A stretch of DNA of 64,000 nt from Bacteroidaceae bacterium (GCA_017650105.1 JAGCFO010000028.1:1-64000), one strand, 5' to 3'; counted from the stretch's first letter, positions 1-9,450 are shown. Notes: generated by a model not told the origin, from the sequence alone. Made by a program: numbers and translations.

Positions 1-46
1 GCCGCGCCGATGGTACTGCCAAGGTGGGAGAGTAGGTAGCCGCCGC
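1..46 (+). rRNA. rrf: 5S ribosomal RNA, 3' end (partial)
   Basis: The first 46 bases match the 3' part of a Bacteroidetes 5S rRNA: the GATGGTACTGC stretch, then GGTGGGAGAGTAGGT and a closing GCCGCC. The 5' part lies outside the window. A strong hairpin and T-run follow directly, as expected at the end of an rRNA operon, so 16S and 23S genes should lie to the left on the same strand. Confidence 0.85.
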
Positions 47-57
47 TTTTTCTGGAG

Positions 58-100
58 GGCCGGGAATCAGTCTGATGACTTTTTCCCGGCCTTTTCTTTT
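58..100 (+). terminator. Rho-independent terminator of the rRNA operon
   Basis: GGCCGGGAA (58-66) pairs with TTCCCGGCC (83-91) around a 16-base loop and is followed by a T-rich tract (92-100). It sits 12 bases after the 5S end. Confidence 0.85.
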
Positions 101-402
101 TAGTCCAGGTCGTAAGATGGGGCTCCATTCCTCGTTTTATGTTCTTGGGTGGGGCAATTCAGTTTATTGGCTTTACTGAAAATCTTTGTGATATGACAGG
201 TATCTCTGATGAGCTGGTTGAGATACTTGATGAGCTGACTCTTTTGGCTGATAGGGTGTTTGTGTTTATTGATGGGTATAGTGCGTTTTTTGGTGTGACG
301 GGAAGGCTGTTCAGTTGGAGGAGAGAGTTTGTGACTTGATTGATAATAAATATGCCTGTGTTGAGAAGGGAAAAAATGTTTTTGTTTTTTCTTATGGGCG
401 TT
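101..402. other. Intergenic stretch without a supported gene
   Basis: About 300 bases between the rRNA terminator and the convergent end of the next gene. A 66-codon ORF at 139-339 (+) and a 114-codon ORF on the other strand are open, but neither resembles a protein I recognise, and there is no promoter-like TAnnTTTG ahead of the plus ORF. The right end holds a degenerate 21-bp repeat array (362-403). Confidence 0.5.
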
Positions 403-403
403 T
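362..403 (+). repeat. 21-bp repeat array, degenerate, 2 units
   Basis: Head TGAGAAGGG followed by AAAAAATGTTTT at 362-382, then a weaker unit at 383-403 reaching the stop codon of the minus-strand gene. The first unit resembles one in the array at 10631-10651. This is the least certain member of the family. Confidence 0.5.
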
Positions 404-3400
404 TATTTTTCGTTAAGGATGGGTGTTCCTTCGGGTGTGAGGCCTTCGGCAGAGATGGTGAAGGCACGTGAATAACCGTTGTTGTAGAAAGAGATGTTGG
501 CATTTCCAGTGTCGTCGGTAGTCACTTCTGGATTCCAATAGAGCGTGCGACGATAGTCTTTTTCGCCTGGGATAGGGCCGTCTGGATAAGTTGGAGAATA
601 GAACTCCACGACTGGAGTATAGCCCGAGAAGGTTGTATAACGCGAATTCTTGTCAACATAAGTCCGGCGCTTTCGGGATGGGTTAAGTTCAATATCAACT
701 ATATACAGTCCAGGGGCAAGTCCGGTGTTACGATCTTGTGCTTTCATTCCTGCCAGAGTTTCTATTTCATCGTGTGTGAGGAGTTGCGTCAGCCCGGGGA
801 ATGTCGAGTAAATCATGGGGCTGTCGTAGACAATGATGCTTTTTACTTCCTCAATGTCGAGCGCATATCCCGCAAAGTAAGCAGGGGAAGTACGGTTCTG
901 TTTTCCTTCATGGACATACCAGAACGTCCGATGACCATTTATGGGTGCGGCAGTTACCAACTGACGATAGTAAGGAAAGCGCGATTCGGTTGATTCCGTC
1001 GGAGAGATGAAATCCCCTGCGTCCCCCGTTGAGAGAGTAACGTCGTAGCCTTTTTCCCTTAAGTAGTCTTCCACCTTGTAAGTGTAGCTGCCTTCGTCGA
1101 TAAGCATTTCGGCGTCCTTTTCTGCATCGAATGCCTTGAAGGTGTAGAAGTCGATGTACTTCCTTCTTCCCGTAATCGTCACCTCATCGAGCACGTGTGA
1201 ATCTGTAGGGAGCCTGTATTCCGAGTCCTCCGCCTTTTCCACGGTGAGCATGCTGTCGATGCTCCAAGTATACTTCGGCAGCCACTTCTCAAGAGGCGTG
1301 TAGGCATAAAGACTGGGCCGTGAAGCGCGCTCCATCCTCACGCGCGTCGTCTTTTCGCTGCCTGCTCCTTTCTTTTGACGCGTCTCCATATAGAGGTCCC
1401 ATTCTCCCTCGAAGTCCTGCAAGCCTACGCTCCAGTACCCGAGGCTGTCGGTGGTGACAGTTGCCGTCTGTCTCTGGCTTCTGTCGGGCGAAGTGAGGCG
1501 AACTAGCACTTTCGTATCTGTTAGCGGGGTTTCCTTTATTCGGCTGAATGCCCATCCGTCAACAACGAGCTGCCCCTCCGTATAGTGCCGCACGACGAAA
1601 GGTTTTACCCCCGCCATTTGCTGCCAGTTGTAGCGCGTCCAGCCCTGAACCATCATCAGCAGGTCGAGAGCGTTTTCTCTGACAGACTTTTCTTCCGTAC
1701 CGAAATACCATTGCGGCTCTTCGATGAGCCCTTTCAACTCGGAGGAGAGGAGCAAGTAGGTGCGTATATCGTCATGATAAGCCGTCCCGTAGTCGGAGGC
1801 ATCGCGCACGGCAAGGGAGAAAGTGTTCTGTCTGGGAGAAGTTGTCGTCAGGTTAAGGTGAATTTCTTCGAAGGGGCTTACGGTTGCCTTGTCGGAAGTG
1901 ACGGAAACGCTCTCCGTAGCGATGCCGTTGTCGACGAAGAAGAGTCGTTGGGCATAGATGGTTCCGTTATTATCGAAGATGGTTACTTGGCAAACCCCTG
2001 TGGGATAGTTATTTGTCTGCAAGGAATGAACAGCCGGTTCTGTTCCTTCTCCAGCTGAAATGGTGTCGGTAAGCAAGCAGCGCCCCGATGAAGTAATCGT
2101 AAAGGCAAGTTTCTTGCCGGCAGTCATTCCTTTTGCCATAAGGGAGAGAAGAAGCTGATGCTCAGCTGGTTTCTCCACGCGCAGGGCATATCCGTTCGTC
2201 TCAACTGCGGGGAGGGAGAAGACGTGTTCCTTTCCTTTATATAACATTCTCACTTTCTGCTCTTTAGCGTTGGGCGTCAGCATAAAACATCCCATTCCTT
2301 TATGCTTCAGGGGAACAGACAGTTCCGTCCCGTCGGGAAGCGAAACCCTCTCAATCTCAACCCCTTGCCCGTGCTCGTCTGTAGCCTTGAAGGCAATGCG
2401 CGTAGAAATGCCGTCGATGAGATGTCCTCCTTCAGGATAGAATGAGACGTTCAGCTTGTCGGCTTTCGTTTCTTTGGGACGGTAAGTCTCCTTTCCGCTG
2501 TACTGCCGCATGACGGGATTGTCGTATTGCCCTTCCTCCTCAGGCGCTTTGTAGACGGGGATGACGCGCGAGTAGATGCCGGCGTCGTCGAAGTTAAGCA
2601 TAGCCCTCGTGTAAGCACGTATCTGATAGTATCCGCTCGGATAGCCGACGGCTCCGCGCTTCTCAACAGCCTCTTTTACCGACGTGTCGATGAGGGCAAA
2701 CGAGCCGTGACAGCGCCCTTTTACCACCTTCAGCTTCTGCTGCTTGAGGATGACGCCTGTGGGGGAGAGCAGCTCCACATACAGGATTTTGCTGCCTGCC
2801 ACCCTGTTGTCGGAAGCGTTTACCACGTTGGCAGCATACCAGATAGTCTCGCCCTGAAAGTATGCCGTGTTGTCGAGATGCAGATATACCTTCTCCTGAG
2901 GGCACAATCGGTTGAAATAGTTGATATGCGAAGACATCTGATACGCTTCCAAAGTCACCACGTCGGCCGGCTGTTCGTTGAACTGATGCGTTTTCTTCTT
3001 AAAGACCGATGCATCCTCAACCGTAAAGGTAAGGCAATAGTTATAGCGCACATTTCCCTGCACCACGGGGAGGAAAAGCTTTATCTGCTTGCCTATCTGC
3101 TCGTTAGCAACCTGCAGAGCCGTTTCTGTTGAATCAAACGTATTGGGCAGGATGGGAGCGATATCCTTGTTCTTCGCTTTCGGATAGTTGTCGCGTGGGA
3201 CGAGGAATCCGGTTAAGAATGAGTTCTTTAGCACACTGAAGACAGGCTTGTCGTTGCTGCCGTCCAAGTCGTACCCGAGCCGGGCGTGCTTCTTCTTCCC
3301 GTACGAGGCGTATATGTCCTTCGATGCAATCAGTAAGGGGAGGGGAGAGTCGGTTTTGATGGTGTAGTTGAAGGCGATGTCAGAGACATACCACGACATG

Positions 3401-3639
3401 CTGAGGACATCATCCTTGTAGTGATAGCGGTGGCATATCATGCTATCAAGGTCGAAGAACACCTCAGAGCGAATATTCGGCTCGGCACCACATTCTCTGC
3501 TGCACTCCACACGCTCCAGGCGGAAAGAGTAGTGCACAAGCCACTCTCCTCCCTCTTGGCAAAACGAGGGAAGGCACATTGCCTTCATCATAGCAAAGGC
3601 AAAAAGTATCGATAGAAATCTCTTTTCCAAGCTTTTCAT
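403..3639 (-). CDS. Large exported MG2-like / plug-like protein
   Basis: 1078-aa protein with a signal peptide (hydrophobic segment ending near CLPSFCQ). From about residue 248, EKVYLHLDNTAYFQGETIW is a typical start of a macroglobulin MG2-like domain, and MG-like beta-rich segments continue to about residue 600. Near residue 813, HVLDEVTITGRRK resembles the N-terminal part of a TonB-dependent receptor plug. The C-terminus has no outer-membrane barrel, so it is not a full receptor. Proteins of this architecture are common in Bacteroidetes and uncharacterised; they are thought to act in the periplasm or at the outer membrane. The start at 3639 (MKSLEKRF) is chosen because the signal peptide follows it; an in-frame ATG lies 33 bases upstream. 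Function is not known. Confidence 0.75.
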   Translation of the reverse strand: MKSLEKRFLSILFAFAMMKAMCLPSFCQEGGEWLVHYSFRLERVECSRECGAEPNIRSEVFFDLDSMICHRYHYKDDVLSMSWYVSDIAFNYTIKTDSPLPLLIASKDIYASYGKKKHARLGYDLDGSNDKPVFSVLKNSFLTGFLVPRDNYPKAKNKDIAPILPNTFDSTETALQVANEQIGKQIKLFLPVVQGNVRYNYCLTFTVEDASVFKKKTHQFNEQPADVVTLEAYQMSSHINYFNRLCPQEKVYLHLDNTAYFQGETIWYAANVVNASDNRVAGSKILYVELLSPTGVILKQQKLKVVKGRCHGSFALIDTSVKEAVEKRGAVGYPSGYYQIRAYTRAMLNFDDAGIYSRVIPVYKAPEEEGQYDNPVMRQYSGKETYRPKETKADKLNVSFYPEGGHLIDGISTRIAFKATDEHGQGVEIERVSLPDGTELSVPLKHKGMGCFMLTPNAKEQKVRMLYKGKEHVFSLPAVETNGYALRVEKPAEHQLLLSLMAKGMTAGKKLAFTITSSGRCLLTDTISAGEGTEPAVHSLQTNNYPTGVCQVTIFDNNGTIYAQRLFFVDNGIATESVSVTSDKATVSPFEEIHLNLTTTSPRQNTFSLAVRDASDYGTAYHDDIRTYLLLSSELKGLIEEPQWYFGTEEKSVRENALDLLMMVQGWTRYNWQQMAGVKPFVVRHYTEGQLVVDGWAFSRIKETPLTDTKVLVRLTSPDRSQRQTATVTTDSLGYWSVGLQDFEGEWDLYMETRQKKGAGSEKTTRVRMERASRPSLYAYTPLEKWLPKYTWSIDSMLTVEKAEDSEYRLPTDSHVLDEVTITGRRKYIDFYTFKAFDAEKDAEMLIDEGSYTYKVEDYLREKGYDVTLSTGDAGDFISPTESTESRFPYYRQLVTAAPINGHRTFWYVHEGKQNRTSPAYFAGYALDIEEVKSIIVYDSPMIYSTFPGLTQLLTHDEIETLAGMKAQDRNTGLAPGLYIVDIELNPSRKRRTYVDKNSRYTTFSGYTPVVEFYSPTYPDGPIPGEKDYRRTLYWNPEVTTDDTGNANISFYNNGYSRAFTISAEGLTPEGTPILNEK

Positions 3640-3724
3640 GGCAGGGACATAATAAGCTCTTTCCGTTTGCAAATATACGATTTTTCTGAAAAATCAGTCA
3701 AGAGTTTTCGGGTTTTTCTCATCA

Positions 3725-3816
3725 TCTGCAAGAGGGCGATATTTTGGGCAAAGAAAAAAATTTTTTGCTCAAAGAAAAAAAAATTATTCCCAAAGAAAAA
3801 AAATTTTTCCTTTGCC
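3725..3816. repeat. 21-bp repeat array, 4 plus units and an inverted unit
   Basis: Plus units start at 3725, 3746, 3767 and 3788, exactly 21 bp apart. Heads are GGGCAAAGA, GCTCAAAGA and TCCCAAAGA, each followed by an A-tract then a T-tract. An inverted unit (GGGCAAAGG head on the minus strand) covers 3796-3816 and shares the A/T tail with the last plus unit. Confidence 0.75.
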
Positions 3817-3980
3817 CATATTTTGCCCTGTCGGAAATCAAGCCTACAGCACTCTGTCGCCCCTATTCGTTTCTCTCCCTACAGCGCGAGCACGGACGCC
3901 CTCCGGGAATGATGCAGAAAGGCAGACAAAAAATTTTATAATAAAATTTTCCATTTATTTTTTGTTTTTGATTTTTTCTC

Positions 3981-3988
3981 TATTTTTG
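3981..3988 (+). promoter_or_regulatory. Possible Bacteroidetes -7 box (TATTTTTG)
   Basis: TATTTTTG fits TAnnTTTG and lies 62 bp before the ATG at 4051. The upstream TTTG at 3961-3964 is only 16 bp away, shorter than the usual spacing of about 20, so the -33 assignment is uncertain. Confidence 0.4.
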
Positions 3989-4050
3989 CGAGAGATAATG
4001 CAGAGAAAGCAATTATCATCATATTTTACCTTTTTAAAAACTGTACCTAT

Positions 4051-7000
4051 ATGAAAAACTCCCGTTTACTTTGTTTGGTGGCCGTACTGATGGCATTTGG
4101 CACGGCTTGGGCTGAGGATTTCATTTGGACCTTTAACCCAGAGGAGGCGTTGATTACAGACGCTTCGCAGATGTATGCCAACTCGGTGGAGAGCGCTCAG
4201 TTCGATGTGGAGAACCTAATCGATCCCAGCGACGACTACACCAACATTATCTTCCACTCATCGTGGAGCAATCCGCTTCCAGCGAGTGTGTACAACTACT
4301 TGCAGGTACACCTCAATGAGGCTCGCGAGGATATGGTCTTTACAATGGTCGGCTCCAACTGGGTATCAACCTACGACACGCCTGACCAGATGGAGATTCT
4401 TGTTTCCAACGAGCCGGAGAACGACCTTTCGTGGGTGTCGGTGGCTGAACTGCCCGATATGATTCCTGCCGAGCTGCACAGCCAGCATCCAGCCTTCTAC
4501 ACTTCTCCTCGCATCGCTTTCGGGGGCAAGTACACCGACGTGCGTTTCGTCGTAAAGGCTACGACTAACAACCGAAGCAACGGCAATGGCAATATCTACT
4601 TCAGCCTTGCCCGCTTCCAGATGTATCCTCCCATCCTGATCGACGACCCTGTGTTGTTGTTGCAGATGACTGTAGAAGAGTTGCTCAACGGCGACTACGA
4701 CTTCCCGACGGATACTGACCCCGGATTCCACGTTCAAGCATTGGTAGATGCCTACAACAAGGCTATGCTCGATGCCCAGAAAGCATTGGCATCGGCTGAT
4801 CCTGAAGCCTGCCGCGCAGCAAAAGAGGCCCTGCTGGCAGCTCTCGAGGCTGTGCAGAACGGAGTGGTTCCTATGACCGACGGTTTCTATTACATTGTCA
4901 ATAGCGACGATCGCTTTGAGAGCACTCAAGGCGAGGAGAAGGCAATGTTCGTGAGCGACGACAATATATTGAGCTGGAAAACGTTTGACTCCTTCGACGA
5001 GAGCTTTATCTTCTACATCGAAGAGCAGAAAAACGGCACCTACACCATTCGTAATTTCAGCAGCGGCGAATATATTACCGAGCAGGATGCCTCCTCTACC
5101 ACTGTTGCGGTGAGCTCAACTCCTACCGTCGGGCAGATTCTCACCAGCAAGGGCGCAGGCAAGTGGCACATCTCGAATCAGAATAATAACAAGTCGTATC
5201 ATGCTGCAGGTCACGGTATGGGCGGAGGAGAAAACGGCTATGTCACTCAATGGCAGAACGCCGCCTTGGATTTCTGTACGTGGTACCTGCGCCGCATCAA
5301 CGACGAGAAACTCATCCAAGAGCTTATCGAACGTCAGGAAGAGCGTGCTCTCTGCAAAACCATCTCTGATCTTGCCAAAACAGGCCGTGAAGTGTATAAC
5401 TCGGCATTTGCCTACGACGTCGACACCGCTCATCCCCTCATCACCGAGGCTGACGATAATCCCGATGCCAGCCAGATTTGGACTAATGCTCAGTCTCCTC
5501 TCGAGGGCAGCATAGGAGCTCTTATCGACAACAATCTGAGCACATATTTCCACTCGCTCTATAATGAAACGGAGAACGTAGGTCCTCATAATCTCATTAT
5601 TGACTTGCGCGACAAGCCAGTGAGCCAGTTTGTGTTCCACATGACTTCTCGCCAGAGTTCGTACTATGACTTCCCGTCGGATATTCGCATCTATGCTTCC
5701 AACGATCTCTCAACTCCCGACAGCTGGGTAGAAGTTGCTCATATTACCGAAGGCGTTCCCACCGGTTCGGGCGTTGATTACGACTCGCCGGGCATTACGA
5801 TGAACGATACTTATCGCTATTTGCGCTTCGATGTTTTGCGTACCATCAGCGGGCGCAGCAATGCCAGCACAGGTTCGTACTTCTTCACACTCAGCGAGTT
5901 CCAGATTTACGGATATGACATCGACTACGAGAATTCTCTCTGCTTCATCGTAGAGGGTTTGGAATATGCCTGCAACACACTTATTGACCTTATCGACGAG
6001 GCCCAGTTCAAGGTGGACGAGGAGAGTGTCACCCAGGCCGACATCGATGAACTTACCGCAGCCATCGCTACCGTGCGAGAACTGATTGAAGGTAAGCCGC
6101 TCATCAAGTTTAACTATACCAAGGACCTTAATACCGGCAATTATTGGTACTATAACCCCGCCGACGGCTTGCTTACTTCCGAGGATCAGCTCTATGCCAA
6201 CTCCGAAGAGAGCTCAGTATTCCGTGTAGGAAGACTTATCGACAAGTCCGACAACTATAGCGGCATCATCTACCACTCTTCGTGGAGCAATCCGTTGCCA
6301 GCTGATGTGGACAACTACTTCCAGTTCCACTTCAACGAACCTCACGATGCGTTCGTATTCACTATGGTCGGCTCAGGTTGGAGCGGTACTTACGATACGC
6401 CTGACCAGGTAGTATTCTACGGGACGAACACTCCCGACGAGGAGACTTCGTGGAAAAAGCTTATCGAGCTTCCAGACCTTATTCCCGATGAGCTCCACGA
6501 TGCATATCCTGCTCAATATCAGTCGCCGCGTATTAGCCTCGATGCTCCCTATACGGATCTGCGTATGATAGTAAAGGCAACGACTAACAATCGTAACAAC
6601 GGCAAGAACAACATTTTCGTAAGCCTTGCCCGTATGCAGTTCTACGAGTCGCGCGAGGTTACCGATCAGGCAGTCATTGACTCTCTCAAGCAGCTTGAAG
6701 TCGATGCTGTCGTTAATCCGCTTCTCGACTCTGTAGCTATGTACTACAATAAGGCTATGGGTGTTGGAACGCAGCCGCTTATCCTTCGCGACGATCAGCT
6801 CTATGCTAACTCGGAGGAGAGCGAGCAGTTCTACGTTGGCCGACTTATCGATCCTTCGCAGGACTATAGCTCTATCATCTTCCACACTTCGTGGAGCAAT
6901 CCGCTTCCTTCTACCGAGACTAACTATATTCAAGTTCATCTCGACGAAGCTGTAGAACATTTCATTTTCTCGATGATTGGTTCGAATTGGCCAAGCACAT

Positions 7001-8271
7001 ACGACACGCCTGACCATATCATTATTCAGGCAACTAATACTCCCGACGACGATGCTTCTTGGAAGGATATTATCGAAATGCCCGACCTTATTCCTTCTTC
7101 CGAGCACGGCGTTCATCCATCTAACTACACTTCGCCTCTCATTGAGCTGGGTGCTGCTTATACCGACATCCGCTTCCTGATTCTGAAGACAGTGAATATG
7201 CGTTTGGGAGCTTATGGCGTTCCTTACGTCAGTCTGGCGAGATTCCAGATGTGGGGTGATATAGCTGTTGAAGACGCTCCTTATTCTACTGTCAAGGGAC
7301 TGAGTGATGCTGTTGATGCCATGATGGCTGCTTCCGATGCTGTGAAGGCTAATCCGAGCGCTGAAAACCTTGCCACTCTGCGTGAGGCTGTTAAGCTTGT
7401 GCGCTGGACTATTATTAACGGTAACATCGAGCCAGGCAACGAGCCCGTGAATATTTACTTCATCGGTAATAGTATTACCTACGGCGCAGGCCTTTCCGAT
7501 CGTGGTACACAGGCTCCTCCTGCTCAGTGCGCCAAGAAAGTTGCCGAGCAGACAGGACGTCCCGTATTCTTCCAGAATGGAGGAGTGAGCGGTGCTACTA
7601 CCCTCAACTGGCTGCCGAAGACTTCCATGTTCCGCAATGCTAGCCGCTCAGCTAACGACTTGACTGACAACGGAGGATTCCTGTTCTTCAGCATCATGCT
7701 GGGTACTAACGACAGCGCCGAGAGCGGACCTACCGGCTCGCCCGTAAGTCCTGAGGATTACGGTGCTAATCTGAAGACTATCATCACTACGCTTCACGCG
7801 ACATTCCCTGATGCGCGCTTTATCGTCAACTATCCCATCTGGTACAGCCCCAACACCCACAACGGAGCCGTATATCTTGAAGGAGGTCTCGCACGCTTGA
7901 AGAGCTATCATCCTATCATCGACCAGGTAGTTGCCGACTTGGCAGCAGAGGGCATTCTCATCTGGACTGGTAGTAAGGATGCCTTCGGATTCTTCGAAGG
8001 AAAGCCAGAGTACTTCTTTGCGGAGAATGGCTACGACGGAATCTTCTATCTGCATCCCAATCCCGATGGCGCCGAGCACCTTGGCGGCTTCTGGGCACAG
8101 AGTATTATCGACCACATCGATATTACTGATATGGTTGACTTCGTTCCTGCCGATGCTCCCGCGTCAAATGCCGTTTACAACATGCAAGGCCAGCGCATCT
8201 CCGATGCTGAGCACCTCGCTCCGGGACTTTACATTGTCAATGGCCAAAAGGTTGCCGTTATCCGCAAGTAA
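4051..8271 (+). CDS. Secreted SGNH/GDSL hydrolase with three repeated domains
   Basis: 1406 aa with a signal peptide (ends near GTAWAED). Three copies of one 150-160-aa domain are visible at about residues 35-195, 710-866 and 913-1069; each carries YANS, then HSSWSNPLP or HTSWSNPLP, then TYDTPD, then YTD. A further discoidin (F5/8C)-like domain lies around 470-640. Residues 1133-1356 form an SGNH hydrolase: GNSIT with the nucleophile Ser, GTND in block III, and HPN near the C-terminal His. The last 30 residues (VYNMQGQRI...PGLYIVNGQKVAVI) are a sorting-like tail typical of Bacteroidetes secreted proteins. Probably a carbohydrate or ester deacetylase held on glycans by its repeated modules; the substrate cannot be read from sequence. 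A strong terminator follows. Confidence 0.85.
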   Translation: MKNSRLLCLVAVLMAFGTAWAEDFIWTFNPEEALITDASQMYANSVESAQFDVENLIDPSDDYTNIIFHSSWSNPLPASVYNYLQVHLNEAREDMVFTMVGSNWVSTYDTPDQMEILVSNEPENDLSWVSVAELPDMIPAELHSQHPAFYTSPRIAFGGKYTDVRFVVKATTNNRSNGNGNIYFSLARFQMYPPILIDDPVLLLQMTVEELLNGDYDFPTDTDPGFHVQALVDAYNKAMLDAQKALASADPEACRAAKEALLAALEAVQNGVVPMTDGFYYIVNSDDRFESTQGEEKAMFVSDDNILSWKTFDSFDESFIFYIEEQKNGTYTIRNFSSGEYITEQDASSTTVAVSSTPTVGQILTSKGAGKWHISNQNNNKSYHAAGHGMGGGENGYVTQWQNAALDFCTWYLRRINDEKLIQELIERQEERALCKTISDLAKTGREVYNSAFAYDVDTAHPLITEADDNPDASQIWTNAQSPLEGSIGALIDNNLSTYFHSLYNETENVGPHNLIIDLRDKPVSQFVFHMTSRQSSYYDFPSDIRIYASNDLSTPDSWVEVAHITEGVPTGSGVDYDSPGITMNDTYRYLRFDVLRTISGRSNASTGSYFFTLSEFQIYGYDIDYENSLCFIVEGLEYACNTLIDLIDEAQFKVDEESVTQADIDELTAAIATVRELIEGKPLIKFNYTKDLNTGNYWYYNPADGLLTSEDQLYANSEESSVFRVGRLIDKSDNYSGIIYHSSWSNPLPADVDNYFQFHFNEPHDAFVFTMVGSGWSGTYDTPDQVVFYGTNTPDEETSWKKLIELPDLIPDELHDAYPAQYQSPRISLDAPYTDLRMIVKATTNNRNNGKNNIFVSLARMQFYESREVTDQAVIDSLKQLEVDAVVNPLLDSVAMYYNKAMGVGTQPLILRDDQLYANSEESEQFYVGRLIDPSQDYSSIIFHTSWSNPLPSTETNYIQVHLDEAVEHFIFSMIGSNWPSTYDTPDHIIIQATNTPDDDASWKDIIEMPDLIPSSEHGVHPSNYTSPLIELGAAYTDIRFLILKTVNMRLGAYGVPYVSLARFQMWGDIAVEDAPYSTVKGLSDAVDAMMAASDAVKANPSAENLATLREAVKLVRWTIINGNIEPGNEPVNIYFIGNSITYGAGLSDRGTQAPPAQCAKKVAEQTGRPVFFQNGGVSGATTLNWLPKTSMFRNASRSANDLTDNGGFLFFSIMLGTNDSAESGPTGSPVSPEDYGANLKTIITTLHATFPDARFIVNYPIWYSPNTHNGAVYLEGGLARLKSYHPIIDQVVADLAAEGILIWTGSKDAFGFFEGKPEYFFAENGYDGIFYLHPNPDGAEHLGGFWAQSIIDHIDITDMVDFVPADAPASNAVYNMQGQRISDAEHLAPGLYIVNGQKVAVIRK

Positions 8272-8300
8272 CGGAAGCCTGCCTGGCAAGTACTGAAATC

Positions 8301-8340
8301 AAGGCCGGTGGTTCTCTTCTGAACCACCGGCCTTCTTTTT
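8301..8340 (+). terminator. Rho-independent terminator
   Basis: A perfect 14-bp stem (8301-8314 with 8321-8334), 6-base loop and the tail CTTTTT. It ends the SGNH hydrolase gene and separates it from the convergent GH43 gene. Confidence 0.9.
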
Positions 8341-8370
8341 GCGATGAGATGTCTTGTTGTGCCGTTTTAG

Positions 8371-9450
8371 TTAAATCTCAGGCCAGCCGTCTGCCGTCCA
8401 ACGGATGGTGCGCTGAATAAGAATCGACTGCCCTCCGTGAGAGATGCTGTAGCCGTGACAGATGAAAATGTCCTCATCGGGGAGGGCAGGGTCGAACGAA
8501 GCAAGATTATACGCTGCGCAATGTCCGGCAGCCTCAAATTCCTTCTTGTCGCCCTCAATTACCAGCGTTCCCCCGCCTTGAGCCATATCACGCCCGTCAC
8601 GGTCCAGGTAGGGCCCACAGATTGATTTGCTGCGCCCGACAACTACTTTATAGTTGCTCTGCATTCCTCTGCAGCAGTAGTCGTGCGAGACGAAGAGATA
8701 GTAGTAACTGCCGTGCCGCAGGACGAATGGAGCCTCGATGGCATTGCGCCCCGCATGTTTCGACGTGGGATTAGCCTCCACCTTCAGGGTATCAGCCATT
8801 GGGATGCGCCGTGCTATCGTGACGGGCTTCTCTCCCGAAGCCACGAGCATCGTTTCGGGGTTGAGACGGATGAGTTGTATGCCGTCCCAAAACGAACCCC
8901 ACGTCAGCCAAGGTTCTCCCTTCTCGTCGAGCACAAAGCAAGGGTCGATAGCGTTCCAATGGTCTCTTCCCTCGCGTGAGCACACTATCGGCCCGTGGTC
9001 TTCCCAGTGGTAGTTGATGCTGTCGTTAGGGTTCAGCGTGGGCGTCGAAGCCAATCCGATGGCGGAGGTGTTTCTTCCGAATGTGGAGCAGGAGTATGCC
9101 ATCCACCACTTTCCTGCGTAGCGGATAACGTCGGGTGCCCACATATGCCCGCGAAATCCCGGCACACTATCTGTTGCCCATTCGGGCGTATTTATTCTCG
9201 ATACGCCCGTATGTGTTCTCCATAATTTGCGATTCTGGCTCGACATCATCTGGATGCCCCATCCCGTTGAGAAGAGATAGTATGTGCCGTCCTCGTAAGC
9301 CATCACGGGGTCGTGCACCATTGGCGTGTCGGTGACAAAAGTTTCCGGCGTCCTTCGCCTGCTTCTTTGCCCGTCTGTAGGGTTGTTTTGCGCCACGCAG
9401 AGAAGGGTGGATGCTATCGTCAAGATTAGGATGGTGAGAGTGCGTCTCAT
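8371..9450 (-). CDS. GH43 arabinanase-like glycoside hydrolase
   Basis: 359 aa, signal peptide at 1-20 (ends near LLCVAQ). Five-bladed GH43 enzyme: Asp47 in VHDPVMA (general base), Asp169 in NAIDPCF (pKa modulator) and Glu239 in IEAPFV (acid). The pattern HMWAPDV, AIGLAST and WLTWGSFWDGIQ is typical of endo-1,5-alpha-L-arabinanases and related exo enzymes. Residues 71-91 (SQNRKLW, RTHTGVS, RINTPEW) are encoded by a 21-bp repeat array and lie between two blades; this segment is longer than I expect for the family. Secreted or periplasmic role in arabinan side-chain breakdown, fitting the GH51 and GH127/146 enzymes further right. Confidence 0.88.
   Translation of the reverse strand: MRRTLTILILTIASTLLCVAQNNPTDGQRSRRRTPETFVTDTPMVHDPVMAYEDGTYYLFSTGWGIQMMSSQNRKLWRTHTGVSRINTPEWATDSVPGFRGHMWAPDVIRYAGKWWMAYSCSTFGRNTSAIGLASTPTLNPNDSINYHWEDHGPIVCSREGRDHWNAIDPCFVLDEKGEPWLTWGSFWDGIQLIRLNPETMLVASGEKPVTIARRIPMADTLKVEANPTSKHAGRNAIEAPFVLRHGSYYYLFVSHDYCCRGMQSNYKVVVGRSKSICGPYLDRDGRDMAQGGGTLVIEGDKKEFEAAGHCAAYNLASFDPALPDEDIFICHGYSISHGGQSILIQRTIRWTADGWPEI
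9180..9242 (-). repeat. 21-bp repeat array inside the GH43 gene, 3 units
   Basis: Minus-strand units at 9222-9242, 9201-9221 and 9180-9200. The middle one has head GGAGAACAC and tail ATACGGGCGTAT, the last CGAGAATAA with ATACGCCCGAAT. A 14-base block (TATTTATTCTCGAT) and an inverted 12-base block (TTCTCCATAATT) are shared with the array inside the ModF-like gene at 17289-17372. Confidence 0.7.

Larger units (their letters stand above)
3640..4050. other. Divergent intergenic region (411 bp), AT-rich
   Basis: Separates two divergent genes. It holds a 21-bp repeat array (3725-3816), a 10-bp-arm AT palindrome (AAAATTTTAT and ATAAAATTTT, 3930-3950) and a possible -7 box for the plus-strand gene (3981-3988). 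No ORF in it resembles a protein. Confidence 0.6.

Noticed and set aside
139-339. 66-codon plus ORF after the rRNA terminator
   Set aside because: No homology that I can recognise, no promoter box, and flanked by repeat debris. Left as unresolved intergenic DNA.
8371-9450. Reading the dispersed repeats as insertion sequences or MITEs
   Set aside because: Arrays such as the one in this gene have no terminal inverted repeats, no target duplications and no transposase in the window; unit number varies in 21-bp steps, which fits tandem growth better.
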